A stretch of DNA of 64,000 bases, taken from contig NZ_DASWPE010000089.1 of NCBI RefSeq assembly GCF_036404135.1, positions 8,746-72,745 of the forward strand, read 5' to 3'. The notes under the pieces were generated by a model. It was not told where the DNA came from. It saw nothing but the letters and a program-made list of their open reading frames with translations, and did not search any database. Below are positions 25,493 to 35,031 of this stretch, one piece after another. The stretch comes from Rhodopseudomonas_A sp036404135. GTDB lineage: Bacteria; Pseudomonadota; Alphaproteobacteria; Rhizobiales; Xanthobacteraceae. The position numbers were made by a program, and so were the translations under genes. How positions within the stretch are numbered: the first letter of the stretch is position 1; each line of letters begins with the position of its first letter.

Positions 25493-27109
25493 TTACCATT
25501 TCAATCCTTTGGCAGTCACCGCCGCATGAAATTTGTCCCAATCCATAAAGGTCGTAATAGCCCTTGGGTCGCTTAGCGGACGAACCGCCGGGCGTTCATC
25601 GAAAAACACCACTACGGATTTCTTCTCCACCAACCGTGAAGCACGAAAATTCAAACCGTTGCCAAAAAGCTCGACATGGTCTTCGTCAACCGTGCGCCAC
25701 CGGTGAGCCGCAAACGCTGCGCCTGCAACGACAATTGAATACTCTGCCTCCCAAGCATAACCGCTAAAGGGAGACTCCAACACCTCTGACGGATCGCCAC
25801 GAAATGAGACGCTGTCGAGTTTCTTGAGTTCATCCACTTGGGTAGCCGACCAGTCACTGGCACTCACGAACAAGACGCCGGCTCCATCACCTTTCGCCTT
25901 CAATGTGCCACGTAGCACGTCCCAAACCCGCCCGTCTTGAATGTTGACCAAGGGAAGCGTCACGCACTCAAGCAGCCCCCAGATCGATATGCTAAGCGCG
26001 GCTGCCGCGATTGCAGGACCGGCACTAAGCCTCGCCCTGATTCTCGGGGCGCTTAGGGTGACGACGACCAGGACTACAAAAATAGTGTTGGGAACATAGC
26101 CGTACCGCCGCGGAAGGGCGGCCGAAACCTGTCCCGAAAATGCACTGAGTGCCCACAAGATTGCGAGGCTGGACAAAAAGATAGCAGCCAAGCCCAATGG
26201 AATGCGCCACCCGGCGTCGCTCCCCGGCTTAGGGACGAAGCGAACAAAGGCGCTCGCCAGAATCACCATGAGAAATCCGAATAAGGCCCAGCCTCCGGAG
26301 AACGTGAAAATATCGAAAATTTGGGTCGTCATTCCCGGGAACAAAGAGTTCAGCCAGCGGCCGGTGCGCTCAATTAACTCCGTTCGGGTTGGAAAACTCA
26401 GATTGTAACGCGTTGGAGCGGCACTGTCCCCGACGAGATAGAGCCATATCAGTCGGTGAGTAACAACCGTCAGGAACATGGCCGAAATTGGTAACGCTGC
26501 GTCCGTGAGGCGGGTTCGCAACGACCGTTCCTTATCAATCAACGCCGCCAAAAGGAGAAGGGTTGCCGCCCCGGCAAGATGCGCCTCGCCCGAAAGCGCG
26601 ATGGCAATGGAAATACCCAATACAAGTTTTCGGCGCTTGATGACAAGCGCACAGAAGATCGTCAACTGATAAGGCAAAATCAAATAGGAATAGTGATGGA
26701 AGCAGGACGTCACGATAAAGGCCGAAAGAGAACAGACAACTCCACCCAGATTAGCCTGAAATCGATCGGCGCCGGCTCTAAGTAATAATCGGGAAATCCC
26801 ATATCCTGCCGCCACTTGCGTGGCACTGATTACAGAACCATAAAACCACGCTTGTGAACCAAAACAGCTCCACAAAATGTAGTGTAGCAGCCGCGAAAAC
26901 CCGTAAAGCCGATATTCAGCAGGCGCAAGATCTAGGTTCAAGATTAATGTTGGGAGAAAACCGAAGTGGCTATTATGAATGATCTTAAAATAGGTGATCA
27001 AATAGATGTCGTCGTAAATCAATCTGGCATTGTAGCCACCAAGCGCAACCACAAACACCGCGAGCAGCGCCCAGGCACTCCCTTCGCCTCTTCGAAACGC
27101 GAGATTCAT
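25493..27109 (-). CDS. Polytopic membrane protein, GT-C-like, family B copy 2, low G+C
   Basis: 538-residue paralogue of the protein at 19140. It keeps YDDIYL (Asp33-Asp34), EYRLYGFSRLLHYI, SCFHHYSYLI, SGEAHLAGA and the C-terminal FMDWDKF. The start is the ATG at 27109; the open frame begins at a TTG five codons earlier. Its base composition differs from both neighbours: three 60-base samples I counted gave 40, 55 and 58% G+C against roughly 65% around it. That suggests separate acquisition rather than a recent local copy of the gene at 19140. It is convergent with the family A gene at 23332. Confidence 0.7.
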   Translation of the reverse strand: MNLAFRRGEGSAWALLAVFVVALGGYNARLIYDDIYLITYFKIIHNSHFGFLPTLILNLDLAPAEYRLYGFSRLLHYILWSCFGSQAWFYGSVISATQVAAGYGISRLLLRAGADRFQANLGGVVCSLSAFIVTSCFHHYSYLILPYQLTIFCALVIKRRKLVLGISIAIALSGEAHLAGAATLLLLAALIDKERSLRTRLTDAALPISAMFLTVVTHRLIWLYLVGDSAAPTRYNLSFPTRTELIERTGRWLNSLFPGMTTQIFDIFTFSGGWALFGFLMVILASAFVRFVPKPGSDAGWRIPLGLAAIFLSSLAILWALSAFSGQVSAALPRRYGYVPNTIFVVLVVVTLSAPRIRARLSAGPAIAAAALSISIWGLLECVTLPLVNIQDGRVWDVLRGTLKAKGDGAGVLFVSASDWSATQVDELKKLDSVSFRGDPSEVLESPFSGYAWEAEYSIVVAGAAFAAHRWRTVDEDHVELFGNGLNFRASRLVEKKSVVVFFDERPAVRPLSDPRAITTFMDWDKFHAAVTAKGLKW

Positions 27110-27252
27110 TCGGGATAATCCCAATAGATATCTTAAAACGGGACCACAAACCGGCTAACCGAGGCCCATGATGGCCCCGCGCTCGTGGAAACCGGCCGGG
27201 TTTTTAAACTGGCTTCTTGGCGTATGATGCAAGCCGTGCTACCTGCGTCACC

Positions 27253-29256
27253 ATGACAAAGCTCCCTGAAAACGCAACTCAGCCATCCAATACTTCTTGG
27301 CGTTTTGCAAGCTTGATCGTCGCCCTTGTCATCCTAAAAATCGTGCTGGTGGCGCATCACGAGATCGCTGCAACCAGTCGCGCGCATGATGATTACTGGC
27401 AGGTTTTGTCGGCCAACGCCTGATACTGGCGGCGGCCCTACGATTTCATGGCGCTGATCCATTTGCCGATCTATCCGCTGGCGATCGCCCTCGTCAGCCA
27501 GACCGGACTGCCGCTGCGAATTGCCAGCGAGTTGGTATTTCTGATTGCGGCGATCTCGTTTGCCGTGGCGTGGGGCCGGCTTGCGGTGCCGCGCTGGGCG
27601 CAGTTGCTGGCATTCGCCGCGATCGCGTTCCATCCCTACAGCATCGATCTGTTCGACTGCACCTTTGCGGAAAATTTCTACGCAATACTGATGCTGCTGG
27701 CGGGCGGCCAATTTGTCCGCGTCATCGCTTACCGAAACGGGCGCGACCTGGCGCTGAATGCGGCGTTGTTCGCCATCTTTTTAGCGCTGGCCTGGCACAC
27801 CCGAAAGGAAGCCGGGCCGTTGCTGGGGGGATTCCTGGCGCTGAGCTTCGCCGGGATCGTTGCTGTCTGGCTGCTGCGGCGGGTTGATTTTGCCGCGGCC
27901 TGGCGGCTCACCGCGGCCCTGGTCATCGCACCGGCCGTGCTCGTCGTCGCGCTCGGGGCCGTATTGATCTCGATCAGCGGCGCGCGCTTCGGACTGTGGG
28001 CAACCAACGAACTCACCGCGCCGAATTACGTCCGCGCCTTCACCAAGCTGCAGCAGATCGACGCCCCCTCGCCGCGCTTTGTGCCGGTGTCGCAGGCGGC
28101 GCGCGAAAAAGCCTATCAGGTCAGTCCGGCGTTCGCCGAGTTGCGGCCTTTCCTCGAGGACAGTCCGGCGGCCAAATGGGCACGCCACGAAGGAGAAATG
28201 TTCGCCGGCACCAGCGACCTCTATGCTGGATATTTCTATTGGCTGCTACGCGACGCCGTCAATGCCAAGGGGTATTATTCCAGCGCACCGCAGGCGGAGG
28301 CGTTCTACGGCCGGATCGCCGATGAAATGGAACAGGCCTTTCACGCCGGAACCGTGAAGGCGCGTCGGGTGCCGCTGTCCTTCATCGATCCAAATCTGTC
28401 GGCCTGGCTGCCATACCTGCCGGCCTCGCTGTATAACGTGTCCACGCTGCTGTTTGCCGCGCATCTTTCGCAATGCGCCGCCGACAGCGTGCTGCCCCCG
28501 AACATCATTGCGCTCTATGACCGCATCGCCAACCGCCGCGCGCCGCCGCCGCAGGACAATTCCGCCGTGGCAACCATCGAGGGCTGGCTGTCGTCGTCGG
28601 GATCTCCGATCAAGAGTTTCGATCTGGTCGGGCACGACCTGATCGCGGTGAAGGCCAAGACCGAGCTGCGGCGGGAAGCCGGGGTCGGCCTGCAGCAGGA
28701 CAACCCGCAACCGGCCTTGGCCTTCAAGATCGAATGGCCATTCCGGCAGGGCCTGACGCCCTACGGGTTTCGGATCGAGCGTGAGAACGGCACGCTGCAA
28801 TTGACGCCGGGACTTGAGCATGTTCCGCTGAACAACCCGATCCTGCTCAACGCCGGCGAAAACGACTTGATCCAGATGAACATCAGCAAGCTGCAGGAGC
28901 CACCGACAACGACGGAATGGCGCACGACCGCGGCGCAATGGATCTTCGCCCATTACAACGCGACCCTCAAATGGAGCTGCTGGCTCGCGCTGGCCTGCTT
29001 CCTCGCGGCCGCCGTGTTGGTCCGCCGCTGGCCGCTGTCGCCAGTGCTTAGCTTGGCGCTCGGCGCGATGCTGGCGCTGGTCGCCTCACGGGTTCTGCTG
29101 TTCGCGATTTTGGACGCCAGCGCCTGGTCGGGCATGCAGCCGCGCTATCTGTTTCCGGTCGGCTGCATCGCCGCGGCGCTGCCGTTCATCGTGCTGGGTG
29201 ACCTGTCGCGCCTGTTGCGCACCGGCGTCGCCAGGCTGCGGCGATCGCCGCAATGA
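27253..29256 (+). pseudogene. Polytopic GT-C-like membrane protein broken by an in-frame TGA
   Basis: Residues 1-56 run from the ATG at 27253 through a first membrane segment to HDDYWQVLSANA, then TGA at 27421-27423. The same frame continues at once with YWRRPYDFMALIHLPIYPLAIA and stays open for about 610 codons to 29256. The two parts form one coherent GT-C-like protein: the acidic pair HDD after the first segment, about ten more segments, and a soluble C-terminus. A TGG-to-TGA change (Trp57) is the simplest explanation. The downstream part could start alone at the ATG at 27448, but it would lack the acidic motif. Its stop overlaps the next gene by four bases. Confidence 0.65.
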
Positions 29257-31376
29257 CATCGTCGGTCGAGCGCCAGATCCGCCTTGCGGCAAGCGAGAGT
29301 CCCCGCACCGGCCGAGCGGAGTCTGCCAAAGAGACGGCGCTGGCTTTGGCCGGATATCTCGCAGCCGGGCTGATCGCCACCGCATTCCTGCTCGCCATGC
29401 TGTCCCTCGCCGACGTGCCCTTGACGCTGCGCGGCGCGGCCGAGATGCTGATCGGCAGCGGCATCGTGTTGGCCGTGGGCGAGATCATGCTGACGCTGTT
29501 TTCCTGCTCGGCACTGGTTCCGCGCGCGCCGATGGCGATGCTGACCGGCGCCGTCGTGAGTTCGATCCTGCTGCTCGTGGGATCGTTCGGCAGCGGCGTG
29601 CCGAGCGGCGCTTTACTGCTGTGGTCAGGGGTGATCGTTCTGCCGCTGGCCGGTGCCGTCGCGGGCTGGCGGCAAGTGCCGCGGACCACCGACTGGCGTG
29701 ATCTCGCAGCGCTCTTGGTGGTGGCGGTGATCGTCGCAATCTGGTGCCGCGGCTTTGCTCAGACCGCGCCGATTCTGGACGCGACCGGCAGGCTGCACGC
29801 CTGGAGCGACTACTACGTGCACGGCGCCCAGCTCGCCGAATTCGGCGATCCGCTGGCCGCCGGCCGTGGCTCGATCCTGCTCGCAGATTACCCGCGGGTG
29901 TTCTACCACTATGGCATGTACATGCTGCCCTCCGCCGTGCTGGGGGCCGTCAACGCCTCCGGCATGGCGATCGCTACCGCCGTGCTGGCGCCGCTCGGGC
30001 TGTTGCTGGCACTTGCGGCGAGCTATCTGCTGGCGAGCCAGTTTGCCGGCAGGCTGGCCGGCGTGGCCGCCATAGCGGGCTTGACGCTACTTCCCGATGC
30101 CGCGCGTTACGGCTTCGAGAACGGTTTTTACAGCTTCTACTGGTTGCTGTTTACCACGCCGGGAGCGGGCTATGGCATCGCCGCCTGTTGCGTCGCCTTG
30201 ATCCTGTTGCACGATTGGCAGCGGACCCGGGCAACCGCCACGCTGATCGGCGCCCTCGTGATGACCATCGCCATCTTCCAGATGCGGGTGCATTTCCTGA
30301 TCTGGCTCGCCCCGGCGCTGGCGATCAGCTTCCTGCTGCAGTCGAAGCCCGCGCGCAGCCACCCGTGGCGTTGGCTCGGCGGGGCCGGCGCGGCAGCGTT
30401 TGCCGCGATCATTGCGGTGGCCGCCATTGCGCCGGCCAGACAGCTCTGGTTGGCGCATTCGGCCGTGGTGCCGTACCTCAATTTCATCTACCGCGCCAAC
30501 GAGCCGACCGCCTATCCCGGGCTGTACGATCGGATCATCGCGCGGACCGGCGAGCTGCCCGGCCTGTTCGCCGGCACGTTGTTGCTGCTACCCGCGGCGG
30601 TCGGTGCGCTGCTGCTGCTATACCCCATCGCGCTCAAGCTGGCCAAACAGCGGGCGGGCTGGCGCTGGGGCGCGTTCGACACGCTACCGCTGGCGCTGAT
30701 CGCGGTGTTTTTCGCCATGGTGCTGTACGCGCCGCATGATCCCTGGGGCGATATCAGCGAATATCAGCACCGCAGCTTCGTGCTGCTCTATGCGGTGCTC
30801 ATCATCTGGATTGCGCAATACCTGGTCACGGCGATCGGCGGCCTTGCCGCCGAGCGGCGGCTCGCGGTTGCTTGGTTGGGCGCGGTCTGCGTCGCGGCGG
30901 CGGCCATCGCCGCGACGGGATTCGATCCGGCCCGGCCGCGCTTCGCCTGGGGCAAGGAATATTATGACGTCGCGGCCGATCCCGGCATTATCGCCGCGGC
31001 CCGATGGATCAGGCTTCATCCAAGCGACGCCAAGGCCACCGTGGCGGTCGGCCCCGTCGACCCAAAGGCCTACATCGTCGACACCGCCACCGCCCTGGCG
31101 AGCCTGACCAACACCCCGACGTTCCTGGCTCGCGCCGCCAGCCAGCTGAAGCAGGACGACAGCCGGCGCAACATCGCGATCGACCGGATGGATCGGCTGC
31201 AGCGGGTGGAGCGCTCCGCCGATGCCGAAGCGGCGATGCTGCTGCTGCGGGAAGCGAACGTCACCAGCTACGCCTGGGTCGCACCGGCCCCGCCCGGCTT
31301 TGATCCCGGCTACGCCCGCGCCAGCTTTCATGACGACCATGGGGCGGTCTATCTTGTCGACGGCCGTGCCCATTGA
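29253..31376 (+). CDS. Large polytopic membrane protein, probable GT-C-type transferase
   Basis: 707 residues with about fourteen hydrophobic segments and a soluble C-terminal 120 residues. After the fifth or sixth segment comes WSDYYVHGAQLAEFGDP, followed by DYPRVFYHYGMYML, a polar loop with an Asp of the kind seen in large GT-C proteins. The family is not recognised beyond that. The start overlaps the stop of the broken gene before it (ATGA), so the pair was an operon and the nonsense codon upstream could reduce expression here by polarity. A GT87-like gene follows after about 90 bp. Confidence 0.65.
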   Translation: MTSSVERQIRLAASESPRTGRAESAKETALALAGYLAAGLIATAFLLAMLSLADVPLTLRGAAEMLIGSGIVLAVGEIMLTLFSCSALVPRAPMAMLTGAVVSSILLLVGSFGSGVPSGALLLWSGVIVLPLAGAVAGWRQVPRTTDWRDLAALLVVAVIVAIWCRGFAQTAPILDATGRLHAWSDYYVHGAQLAEFGDPLAAGRGSILLADYPRVFYHYGMYMLPSAVLGAVNASGMAIATAVLAPLGLLLALAASYLLASQFAGRLAGVAAIAGLTLLPDAARYGFENGFYSFYWLLFTTPGAGYGIAACCVALILLHDWQRTRATATLIGALVMTIAIFQMRVHFLIWLAPALAISFLLQSKPARSHPWRWLGGAGAAAFAAIIAVAAIAPARQLWLAHSAVVPYLNFIYRANEPTAYPGLYDRIIARTGELPGLFAGTLLLLPAAVGALLLLYPIALKLAKQRAGWRWGAFDTLPLALIAVFFAMVLYAPHDPWGDISEYQHRSFVLLYAVLIIWIAQYLVTAIGGLAAERRLAVAWLGAVCVAAAAIAATGFDPARPRFAWGKEYYDVAADPGIIAAARWIRLHPSDAKATVAVGPVDPKAYIVDTATALASLTNTPTFLARAASQLKQDDSRRNIAIDRMDRLQRVERSADAEAAMLLLREANVTSYAWVAPAPPGFDPGYARASFHDDHGAVYLVDGRAH

Positions 31377-31469
31377 TCCGCATTTCACCTCGTGGGGTTC
31401 GCCCTGCGATGCAGCGTTCGGTTACCAAGGCGTATTGTCCGCTTCACCTCGCTTACATCAGGTCATGAC

Positions 31470-32708
31470 ATGAACCTAAGCGAATATCCGCAAAACGGAA
31501 TGCGGGACATCCTCGTTCTGGCCTATGTGGTGGTCGCGCTGTCGACGCTGTCGTTCGTGCCGTCGCGGCTCGGTCCGGAAATCTGGGCCACCCATTGGGC
31601 GATCTGGATCAAGCAGTTCCAGGAGCACGGGCTGGTCGCCGGCTACTACGCCGTGCGCGACGTCTATCCGCCGATGACCTTCAGCGTCTTTGCTCTGATA
31701 TCGCTGCTGCCCTGGCCGCAATACGCCACCTTCAAGGTGATCCAATCGATCCTGTTGTTCGCAACCGGGGTGTCGGTCTACGCCTGGCGTAGAAACCTCG
31801 GCATCGCCACCGCGACCATGCTGGGGCTCGCCGCCAATTCGATGATCTTCGAATCCACCGACATCTTTTTCACGCCGTTCCTGATCGGAGCCCTGATCGC
31901 GCTCGCCGACCGGCGCTGGATCATGTTTTCGACGCTGTACAGCATCGCCCTTCTGTTCAAATGGCAGCCGATCATCCTGACGCCGTTCTTCCTGATCTGG
32001 ATCTGGCCGGAACTCAGGCGGCCTCGGGTTTGGGCCGAACTGCTGGTGGCGGCGCTTGTGGTGCTCGGCTCCGAGATCGGGTTTTTCGGCAGCGAGGTCA
32101 TCCTCGGCATTCTCCGCGCGCCGGGCGCCCGCACTTTCTTTTCCGGCAACGCCTTCAACCTGAACTGGGTGGTCGGTTGGGTGAATGCGCTGGCGAGCGG
32201 CGAGGCCTCCGTCCCCGACCTCGGCCCGACCTCGCCGATGCTGACGATCAAGCAATATCTGTTTCACGTGCCCGGCTGGCTGTGGACCACCTCGCAGATC
32301 GTCTCGCTGACGTCATTTGCGGCGCTGATCGTCGGATTTGGCTTCACCAAACGATCGCCCCGCACCCTGTTGCTGTTTTGCACCACCGCCACAGTGTCTT
32401 ACGCCATGCTGCATACCGAGGTGCATGAAAACCATCTTCATATCGCGGTGATCAGCTCGGCGCTGCTGGCGGCGGCGGCGCCAAGCTATTTGCCGGTGTT
32501 TATCTTCTGGGCCACCGCGATGACGTTCAATCTATTCGCCTATCTGTCGAGCTGGCCCCGGGTGATCGGCGGCATCGACGTCACCTTACTGGTCGCGGCG
32601 ATGAACGTCAGCGTATTCGTCGCGCTGTGGATCCACACCATGCGGCAGCCGCGCTGGCCGTTCCGACGGGCCGTGCCTGAAGCCGAGACGGAATCCGCCT
32701 CGGCCTAG
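31470..32708 (+). CDS. GT87-like polytopic glycosyltransferase
   Basis: 412-residue membrane protein. It resembles the GT87/DUF2029 type of polyprenyl-phosphate-dependent glycosyltransferases: a first segment, then a periplasmic loop with QFQEHGLVAGYYAVRDVYPPMTFSVFALIS. The RDVYPP stretch matches the family's D-x-Y-P-P motif. About nine further segments follow. I chose the ATG at 31470, not the frame start at 31392. Its stop codon overlaps that of gtrA on the other strand (CTAG at 32705-32708). It is a good candidate for the transferase that uses the sugar lipid made and flipped by the GtrA/GtrB-like genes next door. Confidence 0.72.
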   Translation: MNLSEYPQNGMRDILVLAYVVVALSTLSFVPSRLGPEIWATHWAIWIKQFQEHGLVAGYYAVRDVYPPMTFSVFALISLLPWPQYATFKVIQSILLFATGVSVYAWRRNLGIATATMLGLAANSMIFESTDIFFTPFLIGALIALADRRWIMFSTLYSIALLFKWQPIILTPFFLIWIWPELRRPRVWAELLVAALVVLGSEIGFFGSEVILGILRAPGARTFFSGNAFNLNWVVGWVNALASGEASVPDLGPTSPMLTIKQYLFHVPGWLWTTSQIVSLTSFAALIVGFGFTKRSPRTLLLFCTTATVSYAMLHTEVHENHLHIAVISSALLAAAAPSYLPVFIFWATAMTFNLFAYLSSWPRVIGGIDVTLLVAAMNVSVFVALWIHTMRQPRWPFRRAVPEAETESASA

Positions 32709-33130
32709 CGTTCGCCCGCGTCGCGCGGCTGCGAGCGCAGCGATAGCGCATAGCGGCTGCCGAGAAAATTCAGCGGCACCATGATGGCAATGACGATCAA
32801 CGGCGCCAGCCGCGCCGAGATCTGCAGCCGGTCGACCACCACCATCAGGATCAGCAAGCTCAAGGCGTAGCTGAATACGTAATAAGCTGAAAAGCTCGCC
32901 GCCGAGACCAGGTTGATCTTGCGGCCGAACACCAGCCGCGCCCCGGCGATCATGCCGAACACCAGGCCGGCGGCGAATGAAAGGGTGAACGCCAGCCAAT
33001 ACGGCATCGCCAACAGCAGCATCTGATAGAGCACGAAGGTCGCGACGCTGTTGACCACGCCGACGCCGACGAAACGCGAGAACTGCCGCTTGAGGCCGTG
33101 CCGCAGCGGCGCCTGCTGCGGGTCGCTCAT
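32705..33130 (-). CDS. GtrA-family membrane protein (sugar-lipid flippase candidate)
   Basis: 141 residues with four hydrophobic segments and the GtrA opening FSRFVGVGVVNSVATFVLYQML. GtrA proteins are thought to move undecaprenyl-phosphate-linked sugars across the inner membrane for later transfer to surface glycans. It overlaps the preceding minus-strand gene by four bases and is last in an eight-gene run whose third gene is GtrB-like. The tail RSQPRDAGER is polar. Confidence 0.85.
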   Translation of the reverse strand: MSDPQQAPLRHGLKRQFSRFVGVGVVNSVATFVLYQMLLLAMPYWLAFTLSFAAGLVFGMIAGARLVFGRKINLVSAASFSAYYVFSYALSLLILMVVVDRLQISARLAPLIVIAIMVPLNFLGSRYALSLRSQPRDAGER

Positions 33131-34080
33131 TGCCGGGCCGCGTCGAGATCGATCCGGTAGAAATCATGCGCCACCGCGCGGCCGCCAAACCCTTCCTTCT
33201 GCTCGATCAGCCCGCGATTGAGCACCCGACCCTGCTGCTCGTTGGAGATGCCGAAATCGAAATAGCGCCGCTGGATCGCGGGCTCATCGATCAGTTGCAC
33301 GAACAGCCGGTCCAGCGCATGCAGATCGCGGCCCTTTGCCGACGAGGCGATGTATTGCACGTGCGCCACCTCGGCCGAGAGGTAGATCACCACGCCAGCC
33401 ACCATCTCCTCGTCCAGCCAGGCCGCGTAAAGCAGGATGTTGGCCGGAAACGCACCCTGCAGATAAAAAATCTCAGCCAGCGAGTGCACCGGCGCGGTGG
33501 CAAAGCGTTGCTGCAGATGGTCCGACAACAGCGCCCAATAGGCCGGCCAATCGTCGGATCGCGCAACCTTCACGCCGGCCCGCGCGGCCTTGGCGTCGCC
33601 GCGGCGGCGGCGCTCCTGCAGCTTCGGCCGCCGTGCCATCCTGACCACGCTGAGCACGTCGCGCCGCACCAAAGCGGCCTGGCCGATGAACAGCGCGTAG
33701 AGATCCTCCTCGGCCGGCACCGCATGATAGATCGCGGGGATCGTCTTGTAATAGACGCTGCGAAAGCCGGCTTCGCGGAGATAATCGCCGAGCGCGGCGA
33801 ACAGCTCCAGCATCAGCGGCGTGGTCATGGTCTCGCTGGTGACGAAGCCGCCATAGGTCAGGCCGCCATGGCTCTGCAACTCGTCGTCCACGCGATTGGC
33901 CGGCAGTAGCGCGACGATGCGCTCGCCGTCGAGCACGACCAGCGAGTAGTCGTCGAAGCGGTCGCGATGATATTCGAGATAGTCCCGGCAAAACAGAAAC
34001 GTGCCGTTCTTGCTCGACCGCACGAAGTCGTCCCAGGCCGGGCGCATCTCGTTCGTATAGCGCCTGATCGCGATCGTCAT
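33127..34080 (-). CDS. GNAT/FemAB-like acyltransferase
   Basis: 317-residue cytoplasmic protein. The layout is that of the FemAB/GNAT_6 group: an N-terminal half with GTFLFCRDYLEYHRDRFDDYS and GGLTYGGFV, and a C-terminal half with LYAAWLDEEMVAGVVIYL and AHVQYIASS, then FDFGISNEQQG. Such proteins in polysaccharide loci usually transfer an acyl or aminoacyl group to a sugar amine. It overlaps gtrA and lies next to the GtrB-like gene, so its acceptor may be the amino sugar made by this operon. Substrate and donor are not predictable from the sequence. Confidence 0.7.
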   Translation of the reverse strand: MTIAIRRYTNEMRPAWDDFVRSSKNGTFLFCRDYLEYHRDRFDDYSLVVLDGERIVALLPANRVDDELQSHGGLTYGGFVTSETMTTPLMLELFAALGDYLREAGFRSVYYKTIPAIYHAVPAEEDLYALFIGQAALVRRDVLSVVRMARRPKLQERRRRGDAKAARAGVKVARSDDWPAYWALLSDHLQQRFATAPVHSLAEIFYLQGAFPANILLYAAWLDEEMVAGVVIYLSAEVAHVQYIASSAKGRDLHALDRLFVQLIDEPAIQRRYFDFGISNEQQGRVLNRGLIEQKEGFGGRAVAHDFYRIDLDAARQ

Positions 34081-34092
34081 CGTTATCGATCC

Positions 34093-35031
34093 CTAGAGAA
34101 ATACGTCTTCGATCACGGCTTCCGGCTTGTTGTTGACCGCGTCGAACACCCGCCAGAGATATTCGCCGAGCGCGCCCAGCATGAACAGGATCAGCCCCGA
34201 AAAGAAGCTGATCAGCGCGGCCAGCGTCGCAAAGCCGCGAACCTGCACATGTCCCAGCAAGGCCGACACCGCGACACTGGCACCGTAGGCGAAACTGGCC
34301 AGCGCCACCCCGATGCCGAACAGCGACAGGATGCGCAGCGGCGTCACCGAGAAGCCGCTGACCGTGTCGACGAAGAATTTCAGTTTCTTGCCGAACGTCC
34401 AGCGCGAGCGGCCGTGGCGGCGCTCGCGGCGGTGATAGGGCAGCTTCACCGGGGTGAAGCCGAGCCAGAACGCGTACATGTTCGGATTGGTGTTCTTGGT
34501 GCTGCCGATCATGTATTGCAGCATCGCGCGGTCCATTAGCATCAGGTCGAAGCCGCCGGCGGGATAATTTTTCACCACCATCCAGTCGACAATCCGGTAA
34601 TAGATCCAGGCAAACAGCCGCGTCACCGGAGGATCCTTGCGGGAGGCACGCACCGAGATCACGAATTTGGCGCCGGCCAGCCAGCGGTCGACCATTTCGA
34701 GGATCTGTTCGGGCGGATCCTGCAGGTCGGCGGCGATCACGGTGAAGGCATCGCCGGTGACGAAGCCGAAGCCGGTCTTCGACGCCGCCACCGCGCCGAA
34801 ATTGCGCGACAGGTTGATCACCTTGGTGGCGGGCCGCAACTGCTTGACCTGCAGCAGCCGGGCCAGCGACTCGTCGCCCGAGCCGTCATTGACGAAGATC
34901 AGTTCGAGATCGACGCCGCGGCTATCGAGTCGACGCGACAGGCTCTCCAGTTCCGAGTGCAACTCCAGAATCGATTCCGCGTTGTAATACACCGGCACGA
35001 CCAGCGAGAGCGTCTTGCGGTGGTCTGTCAT
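34093..35031 (-). CDS. GtrB-like GT2 (polyprenyl-phosphate glycosyltransferase)
   Basis: 312 residues. The N-terminal GT-A domain has LSLVVPVYYNAESI, the DxD region AADLQDPPEQ and ISVRASRKDPP. The C-terminus carries two hydrophobic segments (about 230-260 and 270-295). This is the plan of GtrB and bacterial Dpm1-like enzymes, which attach a sugar from a nucleotide donor to undecaprenyl phosphate on the cytoplasmic face. It overlaps the beta-propeller gene by four bases. With GtrA two genes away, it forms a recognisable Gtr-type module. Confidence 0.87.
   Translation of the reverse strand: MTDHRKTLSLVVPVYYNAESILELHSELESLSRRLDSRGVDLELIFVNDGSGDESLARLLQVKQLRPATKVINLSRNFGAVAASKTGFGFVTGDAFTVIAADLQDPPEQILEMVDRWLAGAKFVISVRASRKDPPVTRLFAWIYYRIVDWMVVKNYPAGGFDLMLMDRAMLQYMIGSTKNTNPNMYAFWLGFTPVKLPYHRRERRHGRSRWTFGKKLKFFVDTVSGFSVTPLRILSLFGIGVALASFAYGASVAVSALLGHVQVRGFATLAALISFFSGLILFMLGALGEYLWRVFDAVNNKPEAVIEDVFL

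Noticed and set aside
27421..27423. Selenocysteine codon
   Set aside because: I see no convincing bacterial SECIS-type hairpin right after the TGA, the family has no known selenoprotein, and a TGG-to-TGA change explains it.
19140..33130. Wzy-type O-antigen polymerase among the polytopic proteins
   Set aside because: The acidic pair after the first membrane segment and the soluble C-termini fit GT-C better than Wzy. I could not identify a Wzx/Wzy or Wzm/Wzt pair in the window.
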